Below, piece after piece: positions 12,723 through 24,885 of a stretch of 64,000 nucleotides of DNA. Within the stretch, counting starts at the first letter, position 1. Each line of letters starts with the position of its first letter. Made by a program: the position numbers and the translations under genes. The notes beneath the pieces were generated by a model, which searched no databases, was not told the DNA's origin, and was given only the letters and a program-made list of their open reading frames with translations. The DNA comes from Erigeron canadensis (taxonomy: Eukaryota > Streptophyta > Magnoliopsida > Asterales > Asteraceae), in contig NC_057766.1 in NCBI RefSeq assembly GCF_010389155.1, forward strand, positions 30,885,516 to 30,949,515. Direction: 5' to 3'.

Positions 12723-15329
12723 TGCCGCCGTGGCGCGCGAAAAGAATCTGAATCTTATAAATCAAATGTTTATCATAAATTAAAATTTATAAATAAATAA
12801 AAAAGAAATATGAAAATCGTAAATGTGTGAGTGTGTATGTATTTACAAAATGAAGATTCGAATAGGAATCTTGGAATTGGAAGATTTGTTGGGTGAAAGA
12901 TGTGGTGGAGTGATAGGATGGATGGATGGATGGTGAGCATTTATAATAAGTATATTATTTATTTATTTATTTATTTATATTACTTTTTCTCTTATATAAT
13001 AATCGTGTCGAAAATGTTTAATTTATTAGGGGCAAGAATGTACTCTCAATTTTTGACAGTTTTGACTCAGAATTTACGGGTCGGGAATTTCGGAAGTCGG
13101 AGACGTCATGACTGCTAATCCGAAAGTTTATCCAGCCAAGATACGCCTCGGATCATCCGAGTCTCGTTTTTACGAACATTTGTATCATCATCGTCCATTT
13201 AACGTAACACCGGCAACCTAACTGTTCAACGATACTATCATCGGCTAAAACTACTTTTTCCGGCTAACCATTGCTTTAATGGAACAAAATTCGACAACGC
13301 TACCGCTAACTAACAATAACAAGCTAATCACAAATATGCAAATAACGGTAATATAAAAAGTCCGACTAAACAAGAAGAAAATATAATGTGAATAATTTAG
13401 TAACAATGTTAAAAAATGTCCACCATTTTATAGCATTAATATACTTTGACAAATCGAAAACGTGAGGTGTATGTTTTTTTGAACATAACATATGTATGCT
13501 AAGCAAGTAAAACATGGGGCCAGCATCTTAGAAAAAAGTGGTAGGTGTTATATTATTATCTTTTTAATGATAAAATTAAGGTAAACGATATCTTTATTTA
13601 TATATTTAGTGTTAAATCTATTAGAAATTTTTAAAAACATTTTACTTAGACCAATATTTAAACCTACAAGATTAAAGTCTCAAGTCCTTCAAATATTGGG
13701 AATTTGAGATGTTTTGATTATGTACACCATACCCCCACTTGAAAAAATTGCAATTTCTTATCTAAGGTAAGCTTACAATGACTCAAATTGTTTTTGGCGA
13801 ACCTTTTATGAGGTTCTTATAACCTAACAATACAATATAAACACATCAGCAATGTTTTATAACTCAACCAATTAAACTCAAATCTAAATCTGATGCCACC
13901 TAGATTGTGATCTGCATGATTAGGACACTATCTTTGTGATGATAGAACTTTGGGCTTTGCTAAGCACTAGTCGCAATGCAAAGTGATCACTCTATCTCTA
14001 TAACTCTTACTTCCGCAATCTATTTTGACCTAAACCCCCCATCCCACTCCATTTTGGTCAAGTATATGGTGTCCGAACATTATTTAAGGCTAAATTACAT
14101 ACTCCGTATTATCTTTGTGGTTGACACGTTTTACAAGTTATGTTACAATACTTTTAATTTAAAAAGAAAAATTTGTGCATGGTTGGCAAAATTGGATTTT
14201 TTTTTCATGTCAATAACCTTGACATTAAGTACTATGGGAATGCTGGGCCACGAAAGGGAATGAGGGGAGGGACGGTCGTTGGCTTTGGGCTGATGGCACG
14301 CAAGAACAACGTTTCTCGATTGCTTTTGTGTAAACGTGTCTTGCATGACGTAAGTAGTGAGTCCTGGGATGGGTTCAGTTAGTGTAATTGGCTGCCAAAA
14401 AAAGTTAATATATGTGGATGGAGGGTGGAGATGGACCGACTTCCGGGTAGAGATAACCTTCGAAAGCGCAATTTGTATCTTCCTTGTTATTCGTGTCATG
14501 TTTGCAATGGAAATGACGAAACTCCGATCATCTTTTTACTGTCCTTTAGTGTCCTTTAGTTTGGAATGTTTGACAAAAAGTGGCGAGTTGGTGTAAGGTA
14601 CCTTATATATTTGTCTTTTCAACTCGTGATATTTTTAAAATACACCCGGGGACCAACTTGGGGGGTTGTAGGTAAGAAGATGATTCAGGCAATAATGATG
14701 TTAACTTGTTGGTGTATTTGAAAACCTAGGAACGAGATGGTTTTTTAAGGTAAGCCTTTGTCAGTCAAAGGGTATTTGAGGACATCTTATCTCTTGGGAT
14801 TCTTTGGATCTATAATCGCGCGAAAATCAACATGACCAGGGCAAACTGGCGAAGCTTTTCTTTTTTGTCAATGTTGATTTGGTAATTGTTATGTAGTTAG
14901 CTTCTGGAGTTACTTGTATAATTGATGTATCTTATGATTGGAGTTCTAATTCTATATGATAGCCATTAAAAAAAAAACAAAAGTACATGTGTGTTTACAT
15001 GAGAGCAACAAAGTCTTTTAATATATTTTATCTTAGTAAATCACAAGTATGATTCCTTTATAACAGGGAAATAATTAATACTCTTAATCTATTAAAAAAT
15101 CTTCCTAATTAATTGGACGGAGACATGTAAAAAAGAGATTATGTGGAATCCACTTCTCACATACATAAGGTTTTAAGAGGATTTTTAGAAGGATTTATCA
15201 TTTTTATTTATTTTATAATAATAATTTAAACTTATACATTAGTTTTCTTTAAATGATGCTACTTAAGAAGTAAATCAGTGGATTCTCTCAGATTACATAT
15301 ATCATTTTGATATATAAAAAAAAGGTAAT
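12723..15329. other. Intergenic DNA between APS kinase and a SINE, no gene seen
   Basis: Its left end should hold the APS kinase promoter. It contains short tandem arrays GGAT (12915-12935) and ATTT (about 12955-12980). Overlapping open frames of 60-120 codons on both strands at 13.98-14.60 kb have no recognisable domain. Confidence 0.5.
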
Positions 15330-15602
15330 GTAGGGAACCCTAGCTCCTGTACCATAATTGGATACCCATCGACTCACCCCGTATGAGTCATATGATGCCG
15401 GTATAATACCTCCATCCTAATCCCCACATGATTTGGGCACCCCGAAGGATCGAACCCCCGCGTATTTAAACTTCACATGTGGGTCTAGGCTTCATTGGTA
15501 ACGGGTACCTTAAATGAATTATTTTTTTGTGCCAAGCGAAGATCGAATCTTAGACCTTAAGGTTATCAAGTGATTGTCTTACCACTAGGCTAACTCCTTA
15601 CT
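15330..15602 (-). mobile_element. tRNA-derived SINE or two abutting SINE fragments
   Basis: On the minus strand the right end reads AGTTAGCCTAGTGGTAAGAC, which fits a pol III A box, followed about 35 bp on by GATTCGATCTTC, a B box. Further left, GGGGTTCGATCC (about 15450) is a perfect second B box, so two SINE pieces may be joined. The tRNA-like start shows no cloverleaf, so this is not a tRNA gene. Confidence 0.55.
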
Positions 15603-16840
15603 GGTATCATTTTGATATCGAGAGCACATATCGCATATAAATTAAAATAAAACTAACTTACATTTGAAACTGTGCGTATGCTATTACTAGTAGAAAACAT
15701 TGTTAGTTTATTCATTGGTTGTTCATCATTGGTTTTTTCATTTTTTTTTAATAGTGAACACAGTAACTAGGAATAGCTTCTCTTATTATCAGTTTTCTAC
15801 GGAAATCCATTGCCATTTACTGTTCCATGCGATCTTTACACCGACACTTACATTTGAAACTTTCTTAATCACTCTACAATCATTTTTTACTCAACAATTT
15901 TTCATCTTTTAAAACTTGTTCTGTTTAATACTCGAAAAGAACAAATAAATTCCCTTTTAACTCCTTTAACTTTGTACAATCTCATAGATAATTCTTTGAA
16001 AAATAAATAAAGTTTACTTGTTTACAAAGTAAGATAGTATATTTTAAACAATTTCAACTTTTTATCATATGAAACTAAAATCTCTTTTGCCTCTTATAAA
16101 GGAGATAAGATTAAAGGAACGGAACCGATATTAGAGTTCCCTAATATATCTCTTGGAGTTTAGTTTTCTCTAATGACACTTGAGCATTCTTAACATTGGT
16201 TATTTACCCAACACAGTTATAAATTATAATTAACCACAAATTAAGTTTGACTCTCTGTAGTAATCACATTAGCAGATAGCCAAGGAAATACACACGAGTA
16301 TATAACATAGTAACACCTTAATCAAAAAGTCAAGGTATGACATCTCAATTAATCGATACTCTAGTTAACTATGTTGTGACGATAATTTTAGGATGTTACA
16401 CTCGATAATGATAACTTTAATCTAGTTAACTCTTGTTTTCAATCAAGATATCCTCCAAATTTCCCTTATTTGGACCTTAAGAAGTTTGTTAAGCGCATAA
16501 TAAGCTCTTTTTCATTAAAAAGCTTTATCAATCTTAATAAAAGGAAAAAAACATATATATAGCTGATCTAACTTAACTTATAAATCTTACTAAGCTTTTA
16601 ACAAATTAGCATGAAACTTTTGAAAATAAGCTAACAAAAACACCAATGGTCAATTTTATTGCTACATAAATGGTCTAATAATATTGAAACTAACCTTATT
16701 CTACATGTAAAGCTAGTTACTTTTTCCTGAAAAAATAAAAGAAAAAGGAGTTTACAAATTACAACTTTACATTCATTTTTTTTTAAATAACAATTTATTT
16801 ATTTATTTTCCACTTAAACATCGCGGGCCAAGTTTTAATA
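15603..16840. other. AT-rich intergenic DNA upstream of RPL26, no gene seen
   Basis: No coding block or transposon end recognised. Confidence 0.5.
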
Positions 16841-16849
16841 ATAAAAACC

Positions 16850-16935
16850 AGCCCAAATATAACTTTCTATTCGAACAGCAGCCCAACCCAATAGTCTGAA
16901 CCCTCATATCATATATATAAATACACAAAACCCTA
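16850..16935 (+). promoter_or_regulatory. RPL26 promoter: site II motifs, TATA box and telo-box
   Basis: Two AGCCCA motifs (16850-16855 and 16880-16885; reverse complement TGGGCT, the site II class), a TATATATAA stretch (16912-16920) and an AAACCCTA telo-box (16928-16935) lie in order 170-85 bp before the start codon. Telo-box plus site II is the known signature of plant ribosomal protein and other growth-linked promoters, which supports the gene call. Confidence 0.8.
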
Positions 16936-17020
16936 GGATTTCTATCATTAGCTGCTGCCGTCATTTCATCTCCTCCTCCACCAAATCCAAACCCACCTCC
17001 ACAACCACCGCCGTGAAAAA

Positions 17021-17461
17021 ATGAAGTACAACCCACGAGTCAGCAGCTCCCGTCGCAAGAACAGGAAAGCCCACTTCACAGCACCGTCAAGCGTCCGTCG
17101 TGTGCTGATGTCATCCCCACTTTCAACCGAGCTCCGAACCAAGTACAACGTGAGGTCAATGCCGGTTCGCAAAGACGACGAGGTTCAAATCGTCCGTGGA
17201 ACATACAAAGGACGTGAAGGAAAAGTTGTCCAAGTGTATCGTAGGAAATGGGTTATTCACATTGAAAGAATCACGCGTGAAAAAGTCAGTGGAACAACTG
17301 TTAACGTTGGAATCAATCCGTCAAAATGTTTGATCACAAAATTGAAACTTGATAAGGATAGGAAGGATTTGCTTGATAGGAAGGCGAAAGGTCGTGCTGT
17401 TGGTGATAAGGAGAAAGGGGAAAAGTTTACTGCTGAAGATATCATGCAGAACATTGATTGA
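17021..17461 (+). CDS. RPL26: 60S ribosomal protein L26 (uL24), single exon
   Basis: Cytosolic large-subunit protein placed near the peptide exit tunnel. The 146-residue product starts [19 protein letters not shown], has the L26 signature [23 protein letters not shown] (residues 33-55, given here with its junction) and a KOW module around residues 55-78 ([20 protein letters not shown]). The C-terminal tail is Lys- and Asp-rich and ends DIMQNID. Length equals the usual plant length. The open frame has no intron and no defect, and it has its own ribosomal-type promoter, so it is an active gene rather than a retrocopy. ATG sits in AAAAAATGA directly after a GC-rich leader. Confidence 0.97.
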   Translation: MKYNPRVSSSRRKNRKAHFTAPSSVRRVLMSSPLSTELRTKYNVRSMPVRKDDEVQIVRGTYKGREGKVVQVYRRKWVIHIERITREKVSGTTVNVGINPSKCLITKLKLDKDRKDLLDRKAKGRAVGDKEKGEKFTAEDIMQNID

Positions 17462-17716
17462 TTGGTTTTGGTCATTTGTTTCTGTCTCTAAATCTTATTA
17501 TTATTGTTATATGGTTAGTTGTTTTTTTATGTTTTATGGTGATACTGCTTTTGAGGCCTAATTTTGGTGTTTAAGTAATATGGTCATGGATTATGGTTAT
17601 GTGAACCTTTTGGTATCTGATGAGATTTAAGGATTTGGTAATATTTGGATGTGTTTTGTGTTTTGTTTTGATTTTTTGAATTTTTGTGGTATGTTTATGT
17701 TTTGGTAAATGTGATA

Positions 17717-20215
17717 TGATTGATATAGAACTTGTTATGATTAATTGATTGAGGTAAGGGAAGTATAAGGGTATGATTTTGTGGATTGAGTGAATTTAAT
17801 AGATTGGAATATGATTTTTTTTAGGAAGGTAGGGTCATGTCATGGTGGTTAACGGGTTACGGTTAACGTTTTAGTGGTTTTTGATGGGTGTGTTCGCTGG
17901 GGTTTAGGTTTAGGGATGCACATTGGTAGTGGTGTTTTTTAGCATGGCGGATGTGATTGTGATATTTAGAAGTAGAGAGAAGTTGGATTATTGGATGTAC
18001 GTTTGTTGTGCGGATTTAATAGATATATGTTTAGCTTAAAGCTGGTCTACTATTTGCATTTTTGATGCAATGAACATTAGGAAATCATAGATTGGCTACT
18101 TAAACAAGGAGAACTAGCTTTTTACTTAGATTGGAGGCCACAAACACTTTTGATCGCACTAGAATTCTAAATTTACGTTAGAACCCTATTATATATATAA
18201 GCTATCTATGGACTCCTTTCTCCGTAGTCTAGTGCCTTTTCTAAGTATGGAGTACGTTATCAGTTAAAGGATTAGAAATAGATGGGTTTCTACAATTCTA
18301 TTGCTTTTCTTCCATTTCAGTAAGACTGTTAACTCCTTGCCTTTCAGGTTGCTAGATTAATGATTTATTAGGTGTAAGTAGCACTTTTTTTTTCTTCTGA
18401 ACTTTGAAAGTTGAAACTCTTGTTGTGTATTGATCATTGAAGAACTATATATGTAAACCTCTTCTAAAGCTGTGTGGTATTTTACACTGATTAACCCACT
18501 TAAACGGCACCTAGAGTTTACCTTTGTATATGTGACTTGGACCATGTGATAGTATCGATCCACACTCTAGTTTGTTGAGTCAAGTGTTTTAGAGTTTGTT
18601 TGTGTTACACAGGAGGTTGTTGTGTTATCTTGTACCCAAAAAGGGGGGCTGGGCTTTGCTTATTTGCTAAAGTTGAATTTCATATTTGCTTCAGCTACCC
18701 TCTAAAGTCTAAACCCATTGGTTTAAAGAAGCACCGATGGCTTCATGTTACAGACGCAATAACTTCTTGCTTGAACAAGTAAATAGAAATCTGGGTGTTT
18801 GACCTGGTTAAGTTAGGTGTGAGTGGAAACTTTTCCTCATGACTTCCAGTTTCTGTGATTTTAATGCTAGATCTGATAATGTTTGTGATCCTTTTGTTTC
18901 GTTATTAGGGCACGAAGAAACCCAATTCGGTATACTCAAAAAGAATACAAAAGAAAACTTGTTTCTTGTTTACCTTGCCATATCTGGTGCCATTTTGTTA
19001 GTTTGTTGCTTCTGCGGCTAGTGTCAAATGTTAGGATACAGGACCTGGTATAGTTTCTGTTTAGTTGCTGCTGTTTTCCATTTTTTATTACTATTACTTT
19101 TGGAGTTTTGGTTCATTTGGTTGTGCTTTGCCATGATCTTATGACGGGCAGTGAAACTTAACAGTCCAGGGAAGTCAGTTACACAAACAATATCATTCTG
19201 CTTAATAGTTATATTTGCTAGTTGAGTAGTTCTTGTTTAATATGTCTTGCCTTGTTGTGATGTCATCACTAGTTTCAGTCCTGTGTGTGCTCTCTGTTTT
19301 TGTTTCGTGTGCCTAGATGCTGCTTCTCCGTGTAAGCATTCGCTTGCCTAGGGTTTACATAAGAAAATTGGACCGCTGATCTACTTTTTCTTGCTTCTAA
19401 AGGTATTTATTCTCAGTTGTCTAACTTGTCTCCCCAGCTTTAATGTTGGTGGTCTTGTAAGTAATGGTATTTAAGCTGCAACTCTAGGCCATGGAGGCTA
19501 TCACGATTACATCAAGTATTGGAGGATCAGATGGTGTGTCGTGGAGAATTGGTAATTTATGTTTCATTTTTATTGGTTAGCGTCACCATCAGTTCATGAA
19601 ATGGAGATCTGGTTCAACTAATTGCGCACTTGTAACTTTCTTTTTTGGGGACTAACTTATTACATTCATGAATAATGCCATTGGCCTAGGCAACTTTCAT
19701 GTTATGCAACATAATGCTATTTGGAAAATAACGAATAATAACAATAGTGTCCGAACAAAGGAATCGGATTTAAGACGTCTTGTCCATGATTTTCAAAGGT
19801 ACTGCTTGGTAAAGCTGTATTGTCTATTGTCTATAAAAACGAAAAAAAGAAAAGACAATCAAAATGACTGGTTTTCTACATAATAAACGAAACTTAGTTT
19901 AAGTTGATATATCCAGTGTAGAAGATCGAGTATCATCATACGTTCCCATTGTTTAAGACTACTTTAAGTTCATAAATAATAAACCAATTTTGTATGTCAT
20001 TCTACTTGACCTTGGGTACCTTACCCCAAACTATAGACCATACGGTTCATGGTAAAACATCGGATGATACACGATGGCGAGCAAAATAGTGACTTGGATG
20101 TCATTGCAGTCTTCCTAATGGGTCCATGTTTTGATCAAGCAACCAAGCTAGCCAATTTTATGTACAACCGGTTTCACCATCACGGCCCTTGTCATGAAGA
20201 TGAAGTTCATATATA
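17717..20215. repeat. Segmental duplication copy A (RPL26 3' flank plus UGT 5' relic)
   Basis: Downstream DNA of RPL26 that recurs at 22050-24035. Shared landmarks in the same order include TTGTTATGATTAATTGATTG (17730 / 22058), CACTTTTGATCG (18145 / 22500), AGATCTGATAA (18870 / 22684), TTCTCAGTTGTC (19411 / 23283), GGTAATTTATGTTT (19551 / 23401) and the UGT relic at the end. No open gene is present in the block. Confidence 0.85.
20090..20215 (+). pseudogene. UGT71-like 5' relic A
   Basis: Resembles the first part of the UGT genes: LMGPCFDQATKLANF and NRFHH match the LMGHxGQPVxLARxL and NRFHH segments of the intact copies. The rest of the gene is absent and the frame is damaged soon after. 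It lies about 0.3 kb before UGT-1. A sister relic lies at 23.87 kb. Confidence 0.7.
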
Positions 20216-20264
20216 TCGTAAAGCATTGAAATACGAATGTGAATATAAGTTATAGAAAACATAC

Positions 20265-20507
20265 ACCAAGTGAGTGGCCAGCAGGTTTTGTTCACTTTCC
20301 AAACAAGTACTTGTAGGTCCTAGTGTCTCTCCAATTTTATCTTTTCCTTGTCCTATGAATGCCCATTCCAACTTTTTTCCCCCATTTTGATAATTTACCT
20401 GAAAGAGGTGAATACCAATCTGAACCAACTCAAACCCAAAAGAGAAGAATTTTACCCAAATTTGTTATAAAATTGGGCCAAACTCACCCAAAAAACCATC
20501 AAATGCT
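20265..20507 (+). promoter_or_regulatory. UGT-1 proximal promoter and leader, shared with UGT-2
   Basis: From AGTGGCCAGCAGGTTTTGTT onward the sequence is closely matched by 25325-25581 before UGT-2, with AAGTAGGTCC, CTTTTCCT and CATGAATGCCCA at the same relative places. The 5' leader contains an extra ATG at 20503, five bases before the UGT-1 start and in another frame. Confidence 0.6.
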
Positions 20508-21929
20508 ATGGAGAAACAAGAGGTGTTTATCATTCCTACTCCACTTATGGGTCATGTTGGTCAGCCTGTGGCCTTGGCCAGGATGTTGGTCAATCGATTT
20601 CATCATATCACGGTTACTATACTCGTGATGAAGCTCCCTGGTGACACAATTGGCACCGATTACACCAACTCTCTAGATTCATCTCCAACAATAAACAACG
20701 ATCACCACAATCGGATCAATTTCATCCATTTTCCTCCTATGGATATTGACTTGTTTGCAGGTTTCCCACCAGTCAGCGCCTTGGCTGATGAGGTCACCGA
20801 ACGCCATAAGCCTATTATAAGACAACTTGTGGCAAGTAAGTCCAGTGGACCGCCTCCTAGGCTTGGTGCATTGATTGTTGATATGTTTTGTACTACAATG
20901 TTAGATGTTGGGAGTGAGTTTGGTATTCCTAGTTATGTGTTTTTCACATCAAATGCTGCTTTTCTTGGAATCATGTTACATTTTCAGACCCTCCATGATG
21001 AACATGGTCAGGAGATATCTGAGTTGGGTCATTCGAATACCGAGTTAATGATCCCGAGCTATGGAAGTCCGGTGCCTCCAAGCGTTCTGCCTTTTGTGCC
21101 GATAGACAAGGAATCATGGACCAAGAGGCTTCTTCGGCATTCTAGAAAGTACAGAGAAGCGAAAGGTATAATTGTCAATACATTTCAAGAGCTAGAACAT
21201 CATGCCCTTCTTTCCTTTGATGACAAAACACCTCCTGTCTACACATTAGGCCCAATGCTAAAACCCGAAAAAAGTACCACAAACAATGAGGTATTGCAGT
21301 GGCTAGATGGTCAACCAAAGTCATCGGTCCTGCTCTTATGCTTCGGGTCCAGAGGATGGTTTAATGAGGAACAAGTGAAAGAATTAGCAATTGCTATAGA
21401 GAAGAGTGGATACAGATTCATATGGTCTTTACGCCGACCTCCTTATGAGGACGTCAAAGGGTTCCCAGGGGACTATACTGACTACAACGAAGTCCTGCCA
21501 GATGGGTTCCTAGGCCGTACGGCCAACAGGGGGAAAGTGGTTGGGTGGGTCCCGCAGACGGAACTGCTGGCTCATGTGTCAGTCGGAGGGTTTGTATCAC
21601 ACTGTGGGTGGAATTCCATACTGGAAAGCCTTTGGTATGGAGTTCCAATAGCCACATGGCCAATATATGCAGAGCAACAATTAAATGCACTTCAGTTGGT
21701 TAAAGAATTAGGATTGGCGGTTGAAATCTGTTTGGATTATCAGAAACTGAACAACAATCAGCGTTTGGTATCAGCCTGCGACATTGAGAAAGGAATAAGA
21801 GAGGTGATGGATAGCAATAGTAAGGTCCGAGCAAATGTGTCAGAAATGAAAGCCAAGAGCCGAATGGCACCAGAAGAAGGCAGATCATCGAACGCTAGTC
21901 TGAAACGTTTTGTTGATGATTTCATGTAA
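20508..21929 (+). CDS. UDP-glycosyltransferase, UGT71-like (UGT-1)
   Basis: Family 1 (GT1, GT-B fold) enzyme that transfers a sugar, most likely glucose, from a UDP-sugar to a small hydroxyl- or carboxyl-bearing acceptor in the cytosol. 473 aa in one exon, normal length. The catalytic pair is present: His16 in PLMGH and Asp125 in ALIVDMFCT. The donor-binding PSPG box spans 347-390, starting WVPQTELLAH, with HCGWNSxxE in the middle and ending AEQ; the final Gln usually goes with UDP-glucose. LCFGSRGWFNEEQVKE lies ahead of it. The MFCT and FVSHCGWNSILESLW segments match the UGT71 (group E) style. Closest relative in the window is UGT-2, beginning MEKLEVF against MEKQEVF here. Acceptor unknown. 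Confidence 0.95.
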   Translation: MEKQEVFIIPTPLMGHVGQPVALARMLVNRFHHITVTILVMKLPGDTIGTDYTNSLDSSPTINNDHHNRINFIHFPPMDIDLFAGFPPVSALADEVTERHKPIIRQLVASKSSGPPPRLGALIVDMFCTTMLDVGSEFGIPSYVFFTSNAAFLGIMLHFQTLHDEHGQEISELGHSNTELMIPSYGSPVPPSVLPFVPIDKESWTKRLLRHSRKYREAKGIIVNTFQELEHHALLSFDDKTPPVYTLGPMLKPEKSTTNNEVLQWLDGQPKSSVLLLCFGSRGWFNEEQVKELAIAIEKSGYRFIWSLRRPPYEDVKGFPGDYTDYNEVLPDGFLGRTANRGKVVGWVPQTELLAHVSVGGFVSHCGWNSILESLWYGVPIATWPIYAEQQLNALQLVKELGLAVEICLDYQKLNNNQRLVSACDIEKGIREVMDSNSKVRANVSEMKAKSRMAPEEGRSSNASLKRFVDDFM

Positions 21930-22049
21930 CTAGCTAGCTTGCATAAGAAAATCGCTAATAAACACAATATATATCATGTAGTTCTATATTGCATCTACTA
22001 AATCGCTACGGATATGAACAACCCATTATTTATAGCATTATACTGTATG
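21930..22049. other. UGT-1 3' flank
   Basis: TAACTAGCTAGCTTGCATAA follows the stop as it does after UGT-2, showing that the duplicated unit extends beyond the coding region. No classical polyadenylation signal stood out beyond AATAAA-like ATAAACA. Confidence 0.5.
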
Positions 22050-24035
22050 ATATAAAACTTGTTATGATTAATTGATTGAGGTAAGGGAACTTTAAGGTTA
22101 TGATACTATGATGTGTTGCTGTAGTGAATTAAATTGATTGGAATATAAGTTTAAAGGAAGGTTAGGGTTAGGTCATTGTGGTTATCTGGTTCCGAATAAG
22201 GTTAGTGGTTGTTTACTATTGGGGTTTTGGTGGCGTAAGCTGGGTGGTGTAAGCAGGGCTCAGGGTTAGGTTGGCAGGTGAAACATAATCGCGGTAGGTT
22301 TTTAAGATGAGGGTTATCGTTGATAATTCATAATGTTGTTAACGAGGATACAAATTGGTAGTGGTGTTTTAGCTTAAAGTTGGTCTACTAATTGTAATTT
22401 AGAAGCAATGAACATATGGAAAATCATAAAATGTAGTACACTGATAATAGGCTACTCAAACATTGAGAATGAACTTTTACTTAGATTAAAGGCCTCAAAC
22501 ACTTTTGATCGTACTAGAATCCTAAGCTTGCTGTCTTGTGTTGTCATAATTAACGGTATGAACCATATTATATGTTTAAGCAGTTTATGGACTCCTTTCT
22601 TTGTAGTGCCATTTGTAAGTATGGATCTCGTCATCAGTTCAAGGAACAGGAATAGATGGATTTCTATTTCTTACAACGTGATAGATCTGATAACGTTTAA
22701 ACCTTTTGTTTTGTTATAAGCCTATTAGGGCATGAAGGAACCCAATTCAGTATATATCGAAAAGAATTTGCAATCATAATTGTTGTTTGTTGTTTACCTT
22801 GCTATATCTTGTGCCATTTTGTTAGTTTGTTGCTTCTGCAACATTGTCAAATGTCTGAATACTGGACAAAGATTTCTCTCCCATATATAGTTCATGTAAT
22901 CTGGTATAGTTTCTGTTTAGTTGCTGCTGTTATTCATTAATTATGACAGTTACTTATTTGGAGTTCTGGTTTATTTGGTTGTGCTTCACCATGATCTTAC
23001 GACGTGAAGTGAAACTTATTAGTCTATGCAAGTCAGTTGCCCAAACAATATCATTCTGCTTAATAGTTTTATTTGCTAGCTGAGTAGTTTTTGTTCGTTT
23101 CGGTAATATTTGTATTGCCTTTCTGTGATGTTATCACTAGTTGCATGCCGGTGTGTTTTCTCCTCGTTTTGTTTATTGAGCCTAGGTGATGTTTCTTCTT
23201 GTAACCGGCCATTTGCTTGCCTAGGCTTAAGGTAAGAAAAGTAGACCGATCATCTAGCTTTTCTTGTCTCAAAAGATATTGATTCTCAGTTGTCCCACCA
23301 GCTTGAATGTGTGGTCTTGTAAGTACTCATGGTTGGGTGATTAGCTGCAATTCGAGGCCATCACAATTACATAGTATCAGATGGTGTGTTGTGGAGAATT
23401 GGTAATTTATGTTTTGGCGTCACCGTCAATCCATGAAATGGACATCTGGTTCAACTAATTGCGCACTTACAATTTTCTTCATGTATCTTTCTATTGTGGC
23501 TAAATTATTACATCCATGAATATTGAATGATGTCAATGGTACTCATTAATCTCTGGTTTAAGACTTATCCATGATTTTCAATGGTACTGCTTGCTTGGTA
23601 AAGCTGTATTGTCTATTGTCTAGAAAAGTAAAAACAAGAAAAGACAATCAAAATGACTGCTTTTCTTCATAAACAATACATGGTTTGAGTTTATATATAT
23701 TCTGTGTGGAAATGAGTATTATCTATACTTTTCAATTGTTGAAGTCCATAAATAATATACCAATTTTGTATGTCATTCTGTACCTTACCTTAATCTATCG
23801 ACCATATTGTTCATGGTAAACATCGGATGATACACTTTGCGGGACCAAAATAATGGTCTGAACTCAGATGTCATTGCAGCCTCCCTTATGGGTCATATTG
23901 ATCAAGCAACCGAGCTAGCCAATTTCATTTACCACCGGTTTCACCATCTCACCCGTCACCATCACGGCCCTTGTAATGAAGATAAAATTTAGTACAGACC
24001 TAATTGGCAGCCGTTACACCAATTTCTTCTCCGCA
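22050..24035. repeat. Segmental duplication copy B
   Basis: Second copy of the 17717-20215 block, shortened by several deletions. It carries the same landmarks in order and ends in the same kind of UGT relic. Its start matches DNA about 0.25 kb beyond the RPL26 stop, and no second RPL26 coding piece was found before it. Confidence 0.85.
23866..24035 (+). pseudogene. UGT71-like 5' relic B
   Basis: Longer version of relic A. Conserved pieces are LMGHIDQATELANF, HRFHHLT and, after a frameshift, a stretch equal to LVMK and IGSRYTN of the intact genes (LVMKLPGDxIGTDYTN). Everything after residue about 55 is missing. There are frame breaks and a stop, so no product is expected. Confidence 0.75.
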
Positions 24036-24885
24036 ACTTCCGACCTCCACATTAAATTATAACAAGTGACTTGATACACAACGAATAAGTGGATGGGTTT
24101 TCTCTATTTAGGATACCTGAAATATGTTACTTGGGGATGATGAGTCTTTTGACTTAGATGTATGTGGCTTAACCAAGGTATCCGGTGCATGTGCTCTTGT
24201 AAATATCTCAAGATGTTAACTACTGAGCTACCTTGGAAGCGTTCAAGTGACTCGATTCAATTTGCAAAATATAAAATCTTCACTGAAAAACAGAATAACA
24301 AACGTCACTGAAATAGATTTAAAAAAATCGGGAGGTGGTTAAGTGACTCAACAATCTGCACAAAATAACAAACGTCACTGAAAATAGATTAATAACAAAA
24401 CAATAAAAAGAAGCAACTAGCATCAAGACATGATCCCTGAATTCAGCAGGCACCATCTTTGACACATGAAATCTTATGTATAATACATTTTTATTTTTGT
24501 AAATTAAACATAATTTATTTATTTTTTTAAAGTTAGTTTCGATTAGAGACAATTTTAACCAGCGATTTGCTGGACCTTCAACCCCATCCTCACGGAAAAT
24601 ACCTTGAGATGAGAAACTTAAAACTCAAACTCAAAACCTTGGGAAAATACTCACCTCACCCACGTAATAGATTTAAAAGATAATTTAATAGTAATTGCCT
24701 AAGCCGACAATTATCACATAGGTCAATCAATATTAAAAGAAAAAAAAAACATATCACAATATACGAGTAGTAATTATTACCATGATTTTTTTTTATTAAT
24801 TCACATATAGTGTTAAATGTACAATATTTTAACTTTTAATAAATAAATGTTTCAGTTGCTCACATATAGTAATTTATTAATAATA
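24036..24885. other. Intergenic DNA, no gene seen
   Basis: AT-rich. A short motif CAACAA(A/T)CTGCACAAAATAACAAACGTCACTG is partly repeated around 24285-24385 (AATAACAAACGTCACTGAAA twice). No coding block. Confidence 0.5.

Noticed and set aside
15560..15602. tRNA gene suggested by A and B boxes on the minus strand
   Set aside because: No acceptor stem or cloverleaf can be folded; fits a SINE head.
16803..17172. Gly-rich minus-strand ORFs opposite the RPL26 leader
   Set aside because: They are the complement of a C-rich 5' leader and of the RPL26 coding frame.
20049..20255. Plus-strand ORF that could be a small gene before UGT-1
   Set aside because: Its content is a decayed UGT N-terminus (relic A), duplicated at 23.87 kb.
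21454..21690. Reverse-strand open frames inside UGT coding regions (also 26777-26965, 28390-28838, 33153-33389, 44875-45087)
   Set aside because: Antisense shadows of the conserved UGT frame; the same pattern recurs in each copy without independent motifs.
21930..22050. Possible second RPL26 copy at the start of duplication block B
   Set aside because: The block begins beyond the coding region; no RPL26 residues can be read there.
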